64,000 bases of DNA from Latrodectus hesperus (Eukaryota > Arthropoda > Arachnida > Araneae > Theridiidae): NCBI GenBank assembly GCA_037975125.1, contig CM075852.1, positions 13,680,813 to 13,744,812 of the forward strand, given 5' to 3'. How positions within the stretch are numbered: position 1 is the first letter of the stretch; each line of letters starts with the position of its first letter. Below, piece after piece: positions 22,901 through 36,855 of this stretch. Under the pieces are notes generated by a model that did no database searches, had not been told where the DNA came from, and saw only the letters and a list, made by a program, of their open reading frames with translations. The position numbers and the translations under genes are program-made.

Positions 22901-25900
22901 TAAAAATTATGTTTTACAAAACATTTTTAGTAGTTTAAAACTGTCCAAATTATTCACTACATTATTAATTTGATCTAATATTTCTTTTTAGTCACAATAA
23001 AAATAATTCAGTTTTAAAGATCCTACTTTCACCATCTTTATCCAAAGTTTAATTGATCTACAATGACCTTACATTTTACTTTCAAAACCATTTGAGTTTC
23101 AAAGTTATATTTATTTTCAAAATTGTATCTAAACAGTAACTTTGCATCGTGAAAAAAGTATGAACACTAATTAAAAGAAAATTCAAATTTAATTTGTTTA
23201 TTTTTAGGAAGGAATTCACAATATTGCATGAAAAGGAATTATCTGAAAATTTTATTTTTATAAAATTTTGGGAATATTTGAGAAGAGTAATAAGCTATAT
23301 CTTTAAACATTTTAAACTGATATTTATAATGCTTAAAGTATAATATTTTTATGAGAAAAGTTACAGATATAAAGAAAATGTAAATCATCAGCTCAGAGTA
23401 ATAGATAAATTTTCATAACTATAACATTATTAAACTTACCTACTTGTACTCTATAGACTTTTAAAATTATCATATGCAACAATCTGGTTCATTTGAAGAT
23501 CAAATTCATATGCTATTGTTCAGAAATGGTAATTAAACCAAAATTAATAAAGTAGCATAATGAAAATTGCTAAAGAAGCCAGGAGAAAAATTTGGGGTAA
23601 AATCCATTTAGATGATTTGAAGTGTAGTATTTATTATTGGCATGATTTATGTACAGAAAGTTACAAAACCCTTTGATATTAGTTTATATTATGGCCCCCA
23701 TCGCCTGTGTAAAACAGCTAGAGCCAAATATCTGGGCATCACTTTGGATACAAGGTTAAGTTGGAATAGTCAAACTGTTGAAGTTATAGACATTGGGAAA
23801 TCCAGAAGTAAACTTTTGAAAAGACTTGCAGGAGTGAAATGGGGAGCTTCACAGGACTTACTCTGCACCACCTATAAGTCATACATCAGACCTGCAATTG
23901 AATATGGAGCTGAGCTCCTGATTACTGCATCGGATAACATCCAGAAAAAACTGGAGACTGTTCAGGATAATCTCCTTAGACTTATTACCGGTGGGGCTTC
24001 ATCTACACCTATCGAGGCAATGCAAATTCAGACTGGGTTGGAACCTTTGGCAGATCGAAGACAAAGTGCTGCCCTGAAACTCTCCGAAAGGCTTCTAAGG
24101 GATGATGGTTTTTGGAAAAATTATATTCCTATTTTCCCAAGATTGAAAACACAGAGAACTTTTTTGACTTTGACCAGGGAACTGTCAGATAGGTATAAGA
24201 TCCCGGATGCAAATAGAGTGCCTTTATTTAGACCCCCTATCTTTCAAAACCATATTTATAGAGCTGATTGCTGTCTAGACCTGATACTACCTGTTAGTAA
24301 GAAGGTCTCCACTGATTCTGAACTAGGGATGGCTACCCTAGCTACTATCAATGAGCATTATCCATCATCTGTTTGGTTCCATGTCTATACAGATGGTTCA
24401 GCTGTGGATGCCATTAGAAATGCTGGTGCAGGAGTATACTCTAAGAGTTTCAGGCTTTGCCAGGCTGTTGGGAAATACTATAACAGCTACAATGGTGAAG
24501 TGGCTGCTGTGCAATTAGCACTTGAGGAGATCAGAAAGGGTAATGAGAACAACATAGTATTTTTTATAGACTCTCAGGCCACCATCAGGTCTCTCTCTTC
24601 AATTGCTCCTAGCAATATTGGGTCTGTTTATCTCTGTCAAATGGCAATTAGTTCTCTACTGGAAGAAGGACGACAAATTGTGCTGCAATGGATACCCAGC
24701 CACTGTGGTATCGCCGGAAATGAGGCAGCTGATAAATTGGCAAAGGCTGGCTCAAATCTACAACAGCCTTCTCCAGCCTTGGAGTACCATACTGTTAAAA
24801 GGCTTATTAAGTCAAATATAGCCTCCTATCGTAGAAATATTTACAAGATGTGCATAAAGGAGAAAGCATGGGCTTCCTTACTAACAAAGCCTATTCCGTG
24901 TAACCTCCACAGAGCTGTGGGAGTGGCAAATTTTCGCCTTAAAACTGGGCATGATTATCTGCAAAAACACCTTCACCGTTTGGGTTTGAGGGACTCTCCA
25001 ATCTGCCCTTTTGCGGACTAGAGGATATGACTGGTGACCACCTTTTCACTTGCCCTGGACTTTCGGACGTCGCAGATAGAAATTCTGCGGAAGATGACTT
25101 TTCATTCACCTCAAGATTGTATTGGGCTGCCCGACAGAGACTGATGGTTGAAAAACCAAGGTCGGGCGTAGGATAAAAAAAAAAAAATACAGAAAGTGAA
25201 GCTGCTGTAGCCTTATTGATCATGGGCTCATTCTCATTGTCAGAAGCTAGTGAGTTCACTGCTGGTTTCAACAGAGGCCCACCATGTTCACACAAAAGCA
25301 GCTGAGACTCATAATTAAGTCAGTAATGTTATGAGGAATCTCACCCAGCAACTGCTGTCAAATTGGTAAAGCTAAGCAAGGCAAGGTACCGGGAAGCATG
25401 CTGGTTCTAGTGATTTCTTCAGTAGACTGTTCAAAGAAGCATTAGGTTAGAAATAGTGTTTGGAACTTTGTATATCATATGTAATGGGAATTACAGCAAG
25501 TTCTTGGGAAAAGAGACTCGACTGTTATCAGTTTCTGCTTTATCAACATTACATTTTAACTGACTTTTAGAAAAAATCAAAATGGAAATTTCAGCAGGAT
25601 AGTGCACTATGCCATGTGTTAAAAGTGACTGAAAATGGTTTCAAAAATGAAGAATCAAAGTATCTTGCTGGTTCACTTTCATGCAGATAAATCTCAAATA
25701 TGATCCAGAGTATTAATTAAAAGCAGATATCGCCACATAAATAAATGGATACAATATTCAAACTTTATTGATTGAATAAGAAATCATGTATATGAAGTTA
25801 TCTAGAAAAATAATGTATCAACATTGTTTCAGTTTTGTAAAGAAAAATATTTGTTTTAAGTAGCGGAATCTTATAATTCTGTGACTAATGTTTTGGTGGA

Positions 25901-28900
25901 AAAAATTGGAAATTATTAACAAAATATTTAGTCCAGTTAAATATCTCTTAAAAATGACATATTTTATATTAAATTATTTATATCAATTTAATTAAAATAA
26001 TTTTAATTATAATAAATATCATAAAAACACAATTGTCTTATAATTTTGTGATGGATAATACTGTGTTAAGTATTTTGATTATTTGAAGATAAAAGGGCAA
26101 ACTTATTTTTATTCATATTTTACTTAGTTATACAATTATTTTGTATGTAGAAATAATTAAAAATTTAGTATTTAAAATATTTTACTTACAATATAAGGGC
26201 TTAACTGAGTTTATTTTTCTTGTAATACTATTCATATTTCATTGGGATGGATCTATACTTTTTGTTTCTTAAGAAAAATTAATATTTAATTAAATTTTAT
26301 TTTCAACCTGATTGGTAGAAACATTTTAATCAGAATATATTTATAATTCTTTATATAGTTTGTTGAAACACTATTTACTTCTGTGTATGCAAAAATGCTT
26401 CTAAAATTTATACTAGTATTTTCTTACCTCAAGAGCGAAGCTATCTAACTTTAAAATTTATGAATTTTTTCAGGACTTCCACCTCTAGAAGAATATTTCA
26501 TTGAACAAGTGATTGAAGAATTAGAAGTTCAAGTAAGATCAATTTTTACTGTAAAGAATGTTTCTCTAATTTTTTCCCCACCTTGTGCGTTGCTTTTTCT
26601 TCTAAGTTTTAATCAATAATATTTCTCATCAAGTTTTACTGTAAATGTCAAAATTCAAATGGAAGCTTTTAGCTATAAAAATAAATATATAAATTCTCTG
26701 ATAAAACCTTTAAACATTGTGAAATGAAATTATTAAAAAAATTTAATTAAAAATTAATTTATCAATCATCAGGGTTCTCACAACTCCTGGAAACTCTTTA
26801 AACTCCAAGAAAAAATTTAAGGGCCCTTGAAACTCCTTGAATTTCGACTTGACTTCTTGAAAATTGTGAATTACTCCTGGAATTTTTCTTACCTTAATGC
26901 ATTTATTTTTTCTACAAAATATTATAATTTTTTGAATTTTTTTGTTTTAATATTTTAAAATGTTCAATAAAATAGTCGGAAAACTTAAGTCAGTATTAGT
27001 GTTTAATATTGCCACTAGATGACAGCACGATCGATATTAAATTTTTTGTACCCTTAACTTGTATAAACACTTTCAGGATCTAGTTCAGTTACAATAATTT
27101 CATGATAACTTGGTTTAGTAGTATTTAGATTTATGTGTGAAGTGAAGTAATTATTAAACAAAATTCAATGTGTTGCACAATTAAGACCAGCGATTTTAAT
27201 TGATTCTTTTTCTATTTGCTGCCTTTTCCTTGTACTGTATAAAATTCTTTGAATATTAATGTATATAAAATTTTTTAGTTAAAACATATTTTCCATGATT
27301 TCTTGATAAAAATTACCTATAATTAAATTGAATCAGGATAAATATGTTTATTAATAAAATAAAGACAAATAAGAATTATTTAATATGCCTGGTGGAAAGT
27401 TTCTTTTCAATGACCAATGGACTCTTGAAACTATATGTTATAGTTGTATTTGTTTTGAGTAAGTGTATTTATATTTGAAAAGAAATTGTCATACACATCT
27501 TGAAATACTCAGTAAATTAATAGACAGAAATCTATTGGAAATGTCCGAAAACTATAAAATAACTCATTATTTTATACAATGTATAATCTGGTATTATATA
27601 AAATGTGGACAATGAATTTACAGCTATAATAGCAAATAAAAAATTTGCTATTATAGCTGTAAATTCATTGAAGGCTTTTGAAATAATTATTAAGGATTTT
27701 AACTTAAATAAAAAATAGTCTCATTAATGTTTGCAATTATTTATTTTTATTACTTACAGAAATGAATGAAAAATATTGTATGTACATAATTATATGCATA
27801 TTTGGTTAAGAACAATTTTTAAAATAAAAAAAATATTTAACGTGAATGTCGATATTTCCTGGAAATTTTAGATTTGACTCTTGGAAAACTCCTGGAATTT
27901 GATTCTTGGAAATCTATACGAACCCTGAATCATTTTCTCAAATTTAAAGTGTGCTTATTATGTTAAAATATATTTTCTGTTTATAAATGTTTATGGAAGG
28001 TCTCATTTGTGACATAATCTTAAACTTGTATACTTTCTCGTTTTTAAATTACAAATTGAATTTCCTCATTCATTTCAAAAGTGTTTATTTTATTCATATT
28101 GAAACATTGGATGAAGAGTTGAAAAATTTGCATGAATGGGGAAATAATTGGAAGTATTTGCTATTAGACAAGTTTTTGCACTAAAGAGCATTATTCACAT
28201 TTTTTGAGTAAATTTTATAAATGTGAAGTGTTTTGTTAGATTAGCTACATTTAACTAATTAATGTATTTAACACAATCTAAGCTAGTAGAATAATAGCTT
28301 GCTATTGTTATACTTTTAGTCGTATGTTAATTTTCAAGAAGCGATAAAGAGTGAAGAAGGATTGGGAGTGGAATATGATGAAGATGCTATCTGTGATGTT
28401 TGTCGCTCTGTAAGTTTGCTTTTATTTCATTGTTATGTTTTCATTTTAGTTATTAGTAAATATCTGTTGCATTAAAACTGAAAAATCCATTAGAAAGAAG
28501 AAAATATGCTGGCTCTTGAATTTTGCATTGCCTTATTTTCACTTATATATTTGAAATAATATATTTTATTTTAGAAATATATATTTAATTGCTTTATGCC
28601 AATGTTTACAGACTTGCTTTTGTAATTCATTATTTAATTCACATTTTTAGTTTTTAAGGCTTGAAAAGACAAGAATAATTTTAATTATGTATATTAAAAA
28701 AATGAAATTAAACAAAAAGTTATTTCAAAAAATTTTTGTGTAAATTTTTTATTTTCTTTGGATGTGATGCATGAACAATTCTAATTGAAAGTGCTTGGAA
28801 ATATAATTCCCCCTCCCTTACTTATATATCCCTGTTGAGAATTTTAATTTGGAATTGGAAAAGGATATAAATAATTTAATAAAGCTACCAATATTTTATA

Positions 28901-31900
28901 TAGCTACCTATTGTGATAACTACTGCTAAAATGTACAAGAGCTTTTGATCATATAACATTGAATTGAAATTTGGGAAAATTGAATACCAAGGATGAAGAC
29001 AAATTAATATATTAGGCCTTTGATTTAAAAATTGTGTTACTGTAGAGAAAGTTTTGTTACTTAAAATTGAATTAATTTGTCTTCACCATATAATTTTTTT
29101 TCAATGTTATACGAACATATTAGTTAATATGAAAATATATAATTAGTTGCTTTATAAAAAATATTAAAATTTTTCACATATTTTTATTTTTATTCATTTT
29201 AAAGAAACCAATGTGTTGAATGCAACTCTTTAAAAATGGTTCAAAATTATATGATTTCATTATGGTGGGGGGAATACATTCTAAGTTTTATATTTCCTGA
29301 GTTTTCTGAATATAGTTATCATATTTAAACATTTTACTATTATACTCAGGGCTGATTTTTGTCTTATTTTAAACAAATTTATTTTCTGGTACATGTGGAA
29401 TTTTTATAATTGTATATTTAATTTGTAGAAAATGTTTTTCTAAAATCAGGAATAAACAAATGTCTTAGTATGTTTTTTGTACTTTTTTCCCTCGCTTTTA
29501 AGGTGTATATAACTTTCTGGATGATGTAGTAAATATTTATACCACATCTACCTTTTTCCCCTTTGGCAAACTGAATGAAACTCATCCATTATTTCATTAG
29601 CATGAGATTTCTTGAATGATTTGCTATTTTTTGTCTTATTAGTAAATTTTAAGTGTTTCTTTATCTAGAATGGATGTAATTTTTCATGATATTTATATTT
29701 AAAAAAATCTACATCAATGTCAATTGTATTTATCATAATAAGCATTGTGATTGTTTTATTAATGCAAGTAATTTTATCATTATATAATAATTATTAATGT
29801 ATAATAAAGCAAGTGATCTTTATTAAGAGATTTATTGTGCTGGAGGGAATAAAATTTATATAACTTTTAATCTGTTTACACTATTGTATAACTTAAAAAT
29901 GTAAAATTTCTGTTAAATTATTAATTGAAATATCATTATATATATAATATCAGTTCAAAAAGCTTTCTACTTATATAAAAGGACAAAGTTTGTCTAAAAA
30001 AGTTTTAAGGGGAAAAAATACAGCTTTTTTGAAGGCAAAGAGAAGGGGCTGAAAAGCTTCTGGTTTACAAGGAAAATGGGGAAAAAAATTATTTTTAATG
30101 CATATTTTATTTTTCAATGTGTCACCCCCTTTGAAAGATATACACTTACTCCAGAAGTGCTTGGTTCTCCTTTCTGTAAGAACAGTCTATCTTTCCTCTT
30201 AGGGCCCCAAAGTAGATATCCATTACTGAGATAACTTCAGTACTAGTAAAAAGTTTACTTTCAGCCAAAAAATTGTGGAAAGTGGTGGGGGGGGAAACTG
30301 TAATCCAAGAAGGGCATGAGGAAGAATTTCAAACTTGGGGTCTTGAATTTTTGCCATCACAGTGACAGCCTTGTGGATAGGAACTTTGTGCTGGTGAATC
30401 ATAACTTCTTAGCCACCTAATCCTTTTACATGAATTGAGAATGAAATTTATTTAATTGATTATTTTATTTTTTAGCATTGAGAACCTGCCTGTTACTAGA
30501 TGGTTCAATTATAAAATTTCCTTACAGCCCAAAAACTGGTCATAACCTTTCTATTTTGCTTCTTTTTTTTAATGCTGGCGTATCCTTCACTGACCAGTTT
30601 TGATTTCTGTTTAATCTCTGGATGTTAATGATGGATCCATGTCTCATACTCAGGGATGAAACGCCTAAAAAAATCAGTTTTGTTTTGAGTTGTATAGTGC
30701 CAAACATTCTTGATATATCATCATGCTCAGCAGTTTTAATTCAGTGTTTTTATGCATCCAAAGTTTTTATATGATCACATTTAATAATAATTGTGAACGA
30801 AGAGGGATTATGAAGTGCCCCTGTCACAAAGTTCCTTTTAGTGAAGCTAGAAACTACTCATTCCAACCTTTTGACTGCATTTATCAATAAAATTCTTAAA
30901 AAGAGAATTTCAGGTGAAAAGTCAAATTTTTAATTTAGAAAATAGATTTATTAGATTTTTAATTTAGAAGAAATATATGCCATTATGAATCAACAACTTG
31001 ACATATTTGTTTAAATTTTTAATAATTTAAATTTAGAAATTGAAATTACATCTTAAATTTTTTAAATTTAGAATTATATTTATTTTTAATATTGTGAGAG
31101 AATTCCTTTTTTATATTCTTTCTTTAATTATATTGGTTGATGTATGCCTTGATTTATATTTCTTGTTACTAATTATTTTTTACAAATAGAAAATCAGAAT
31201 TTAATAAATTTAGAAATGTGTTGTTTGAAAGTAAATTACTTCTAACTTTTTAATTATATCTGAGAATATTATTTTTGTCAATAGTTGCAGTTCTTCAAAT
31301 CTTTAATTAACTGTGACTTTCAATTAAATTTTTTGTTTAAGATTTCAAAATGTTAAATTTATACTATTTTCCTTTGCTATTTTAAGTATTAATTTAAAAA
31401 AATTGACAAACTTATAATAATGTTTGTGTATATTTTCACAAGGCTATTTCGAATGTTATTTTTGTCTACAATTTATCTTTTCTAATTTAGTTCTTTTTCT
31501 CTTGAAATTGAATTTTTTTATGATGAAATTTTTTAAAGATCCACAATTTTTATGTATGATGAAATTTATGGTTTAATGTCATGTAATTTTTGAATTCATT
31601 TTCTGACTGTAAAGCAATGAATTAAGATTATAGAAATTCTATTATTGGACATATTTCTTTAATTCAGAATAATTTGAACAGTTAATCAGAAAGTAAAATT
31701 TTTTAAATAGATTTTAATGTTAACTAAGAAGGAAATGTTTTATTTAAAATTGTGTGTGCTAGTTTTTAAACCACATATTGTTCGATTACATCCAGCTTTG
31801 TTTTATGGAATAGAAATATTGAGATATTTTATTTGTGTGTAAAATTTACTTATTTAAAAAAATATTCCAGCTTTAATATTAAGTAAATTTATTACCTTTG

Positions 31901-34900
31901 AAAAAATTTTCTTTACAAATTTTATAAATTGTGTAATCTAAAATTAAAGCATACTGGATGGTGTATTAGTGATTTTATATATTTTTCATTTCATAGAGAA
32001 ATTTTTATTTATATTGTTATCATGTATTTTAATAATGACTGAAGTTAAAGTAATTTTTTATAGTATTCTTAAAATTGTTTTATCAGAGAAATTTAATAAT
32101 AATCTTAAATAAATGTGGATGTGATTACTTTTTTAGCCTGATTCTCAAGAAACTAATGAAATGGTATTTTGTGATGCTTGTAATATATGTGTACATCAAA
32201 TATGTTATGGAATTACAAAAATACCAGAGGGTAGTTGGATATGTCGTACTTGTGCTCTTGGAATAAGACCTCCTTGTGTATTATGTCCTAACAGAGGTGG
32301 AGCTATGAAAACTACCAGGTAAGAAAAGCAGGTTTTTAGTGTATAATTAATGTATATAGTTTTCTATTATATTTTAATATTTCATTTGTGTATTTACTCT
32401 AAAATAAAGCATATTATGTTACCAAAATACAACATTTAAAGAGAAATATCAAAAAGAGCCCAATGTGTCAAACTCAAGTATATTTCAATGATTTGCACAG
32501 TGAAATTGATTAAAAATTTATTTTCTGTAAAGGTGATTAAATGTTACAATCATTGCACAGTGTGCAAACCATGGTCAGCATTAATTACTGTATGCTGTTG
32601 TATTTAATGAAAAGCATATGTATGCACTATTGAGAAGGGGCTACTTGTGCTGCCACCAAATGTTGTGAATGTTGTACCAATAAATTCTTTATTATAGTCT
32701 TATTTCTACCCATTCAGTGATCAGTTATGTTTGACAAGTAGAAACAGACACATCAGAGTAGCAATGTAGTTTGGTGGACTAAGAAAATTTGGACATTTAT
32801 GCACAATATATGGGTGTATTTTACGAAATTAAAATGTTGCTGTAAGAAAAACCTAAAGGCAAAGAAGAGAACGAATTACTAGATTGTTCAAAATATTAGT
32901 AATCCATTCTAAATATTCGTCATGAAATGCAGTATTATCTAAATCAGATGCAAGGGTAGTAAAAAGTGATGCCTAAGAAAACAGTTAAATATCTTTTCAT
33001 AATGTTTTGAATTAATTTGAATTTAATAATCATGGCATTGCAAATAGAAGCATAACTCTTTCCAAAACACAATGATAAGCCTTTTGGATATCCATCTTTC
33101 TTGTTTGTGAAGTTAAGCTGACAGCTGAATGGTTACACTCTGGCTTTAGATTTTTATTTTTGATTTGGAATTGGTAGCAATTTATAATCCACTTTAAGTT
33201 GTGGATCCTAGTCTAGCCGTTGTATAAAGACAAACATATAAATCCATCCCTTTTCATTAAACCATTGCAAATGTTTTTGACAGTTTAAGTTAAGTAATGG
33301 CCATCCTTATTGTGCATTTTGATCACACAAAAGTGATAACAACAATCTTTCCAACCAATCAGTTATTTCCTTTTGCAATATTTGATTTCCTATTTGTACG
33401 ATTATCTAGTGACTAATTTTTAAAAAATACAATTTTAAGCCTTGGCAGCAAATTTTCCAAAGTCAAATTTAGAAAAGTGTTCATGTAACACTAGTGTTGT
33501 TTTTAGCACATTGAAGCAATACATGCCCCAAAACTTTCAAGACTTCCCTCCTCAATGTTTAACATCTTTAACTTTTTTTTAAGTAGTTATTTATTAAGCT
33601 ACTTCTCCAAAAAAATATGTTTTGTATACAATTCATTAATGTTACTACAATTATCTGTGATGTGCTGTTGGGCTGAAAATATTATCATTTGTATCTCGTC
33701 ATGATATACATGATTCAATATTTTATATGAGTTGGTGTAATTTTCTTTTGACTCTGAATTTGAAATTATTTTGAAATGTTAATATTATGTTGAACAATAT
33801 ATTATTATAATGTTATTATAAATTACTTAAATTTTTCAAATTAATATTTTTTAATTTTATTAAAATATTAAATTTATTGTATAGGTGTGGGCAGAAATGG
33901 GCTCATGTAGGTTGTGCTGTGTGGATACCTGAAGTGTCTTTTTTAAATTTTATTAAAATGGAACCAATTATAAAGATATCACAAATTCCTGTAAGTACCA
34001 AATTTACTGTAGTTAGTATAATTATTTTCTAATATCCAAATTGTATTTAATGTGATTAATTAAAAGAATAGATTCAGACACCTTTTAGTAAATTTCTAAA
34101 ATATTTTATTTTGGAATCATTATTTGTTTTGGAATTTTATTGAAATTATATTAAAAATTTTAATTTATAAAATAATGGAGTGTGTTAAGTTTTTTTGTAT
34201 TGGTAGTAAATATAAATGATATTGCTACTGATTATTTTTTGAAAATATTAATAATAAATAATAACATGTATAATTTTTATCTTTTCTATTGAATGTTCTC
34301 ATAGAGTTTGTCTTTTAAGATTTTCTTAGTTGTGCAATATTCAGTTATAAATGTGCCATTCCCTATTTATTTTTATAGTACATCTAACATTAATATAAAT
34401 AATTTTTTTGTGAAGTTGAATCTTGAATTTGTTGCTGATTGTTTGGCATTCTAATCTTCAGTTCTACAATTTATAGATTCAATTCTTTTTTCTGGTGTGG
34501 ATATTTGTTGTGGCTAGAATTTCTGTTGTAAGTCAAACAAATAAGTAATTTATTTTGCATTGAATGAATGATTGACATTCTTTGCTATTTTTGTCATTTG
34601 CACATAAAGTAAATATTACCACATTCCTTTTCACATAAATAGTGTTTCTAGTCCAACTCTTTAAGTTATGCCTTAGAAATGTGTTTAATTAAGTAAATTA
34701 AGCAATTACTTTAAAAAAATGTTTCAATAATTGAAGTTTATTTTTATGGTTATAAAAATTTGAAGTATATCTCTTAACATTAATTGAAACATTTTTGAAA
34801 TGTATGTTGACTATCTGTAAGTGCAGTGATATAATAAAAATGTATATAATAGGAAAATTTGCACAATAGCATAAACACATACTATAAAAAATACAAAAGT

Positions 34901-36786
34901 GACAAAATCACTAAAATTTGAAGTATGAAACCAATGTTACCTTATTGTTTTTTTATAGTCTTTGAAATTTTGTGGGGTTGTGGTATACTTATCTTTATAA
35001 TTTAGGATAAGTGCACATATAAATGTTAAAAAATGAAGACAAATAGTTGAAAGATATAAAATAAGATATATTTCGTAGATGATAAAGTTGAAGTGCTACC
35101 AAATAATTTTAAATAATTCAAATTTAATGTGCTTGTTGCTTTTATTTCATTGCAGTAGTTCCACTGAATTCCTTCATTCTAAAATGTTTTTTCTCTTAGT
35201 GATAATAAATGATTGTAAAACTTAATTTTAGAACTTGATAATATATAACATTTGCAGGTTGTTGCAAAGATTAAAAGAGAGACAGTTGTTTGAATTTTTT
35301 CATTCTAGTATAAAAGTTGCAAATATTTCAGCAATTCTCTTAAATAACTGATCATCAAAAATTTAAGTTTGAGGAAAAAGATGTATAAATAAATTTTTCA
35401 TGTGGCTTAAGATATTTATATAAAACAATATTATACAAGGTGAAGATTTCAGACATAATTGATAATTAAGTGATTTGCTTGTGTGTGTATATATATCATA
35501 CGTACACATAAATACATACATATTTATATATAAATATATATATACACACACAAGCAGATCACTTAATTATCAATACATATGTATATGTGAAATCTTCACT
35601 TTGTATAATATTATTAACATATTTGAGAACTATGTGATTTTTCAAAAAATAATTTAATGGAAATCTGAAACATTATAAATATATTATGATTGGTTTTTAT
35701 GTAAAAATAGGTTATAAGTTTTTTTTTATCAATGTGTGAAAGAGCATACAATTAAATATAATTTTGGTATGTATAAAATATTCAATGTTACTCAGCTCTT
35801 AAATATATGTATTTTATATTCCTGTATGTATAGCAAAGTTCTATTAATTGAAATGTTGTGTATTTTTATATAGCCAAGTAGATGGACTCTTGTTTGTTCC
35901 CTTTGTAATAATCATACTGGTGCATGTATCCAATGCAGTGTAAGTATGAATTTTTAATAGAAGTATTGTAAATTCTCCATTATTTCTTTTCAAGTAAAAT
36001 ACTATGTAAAAATAAAGTATTCTGTTTCACATAAAACAAAAAGTTAATAAAATTTAATTTTATCCTTCTATAAAAGACCAAATGGTGTGTGCTGCGGCTT
36101 TTTAATTGTCTTCATCCCAAGATAAAGGACAAAAAAGTTTGCTATCAACTTTGAGTTATAGGACCTAATTTAATTAACCCTGCTGTACAAAAAATAACCA
36201 GTGAGCAACAAACCAAACCTTCTAATGAAAATAATCTGGGAATGTTATGCAAATACCATATAAATTTTTCTGTTTTTGGAAAAAATTATCAGGGTGCTTT
36301 AAATACATTAATTATTTTAAAGATTGTATATATGTTGCCAAAAAAGCTTAGTATTGGTAAAAATAAACAAGTTTAACTTACTGCCATAAATTAGCAATTT
36401 TCTGTTTAATTTTTTTATAATTACAATCAATGTGGATATATCTTTATCTTTGACATTTTTTTGTTTAATGTATAAATAACTTTCAATATTTTAACCATCT
36501 TCCATTTCTGTCATAAAAAAATAAATTCTATAAATTTTACCTTGTGAAATTTTGTAAAAATAATCTGCTTAAGATCTTCGAATTTTAAGTTTATAGTAGG
36601 TGTTAGGTAACTGGCCTTTATTAGAATAAAAAGTAGGTGTGCATGGGCTATTTTATCATGTTTCATAAATATTTTTCCTGGTAATTTGGGTTTATTTTTT
36701 TGACATTTTAAAGTTTTCTTTATAGAATGCATCCACAAAAGTTAGAATTTCCTATTTTTAAAGAAAATTAACTAGTATTTTTTGTA

Positions 36787-36855
<69 letters not shown>

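Larger units (their letters stand above)
26770..27927. mobile_element. hAT-like non-autonomous DNA transposon
   Basis: The ends are inverted: CAGGGTTCTCACA at the left, and at the right the reverse complement of CAGGGTTCGTATA (8 bp perfect). Subterminal copies of CTCCTGGAATTT/CTCCTGGAAA occur near both ends in inverted orientation, as expected of transposase-binding repeats. A 6-bp AATCAT lies outside both ends; hAT elements normally give 8 bp, so the duplication is imperfect. The interior (AT-rich) has no transposase frame. It contains a perfect 28-bp inverted repeat (27610-27670) and a CTCF-like word (27012-27026). Confidence 0.6.

Noticed and set aside
24603..25295. Additional open frames overlapping the LINE Pol (24603-24821 plus, 24939-25295 minus)
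   Set aside because: They are other-frame shadows of the RNase H-containing frame.
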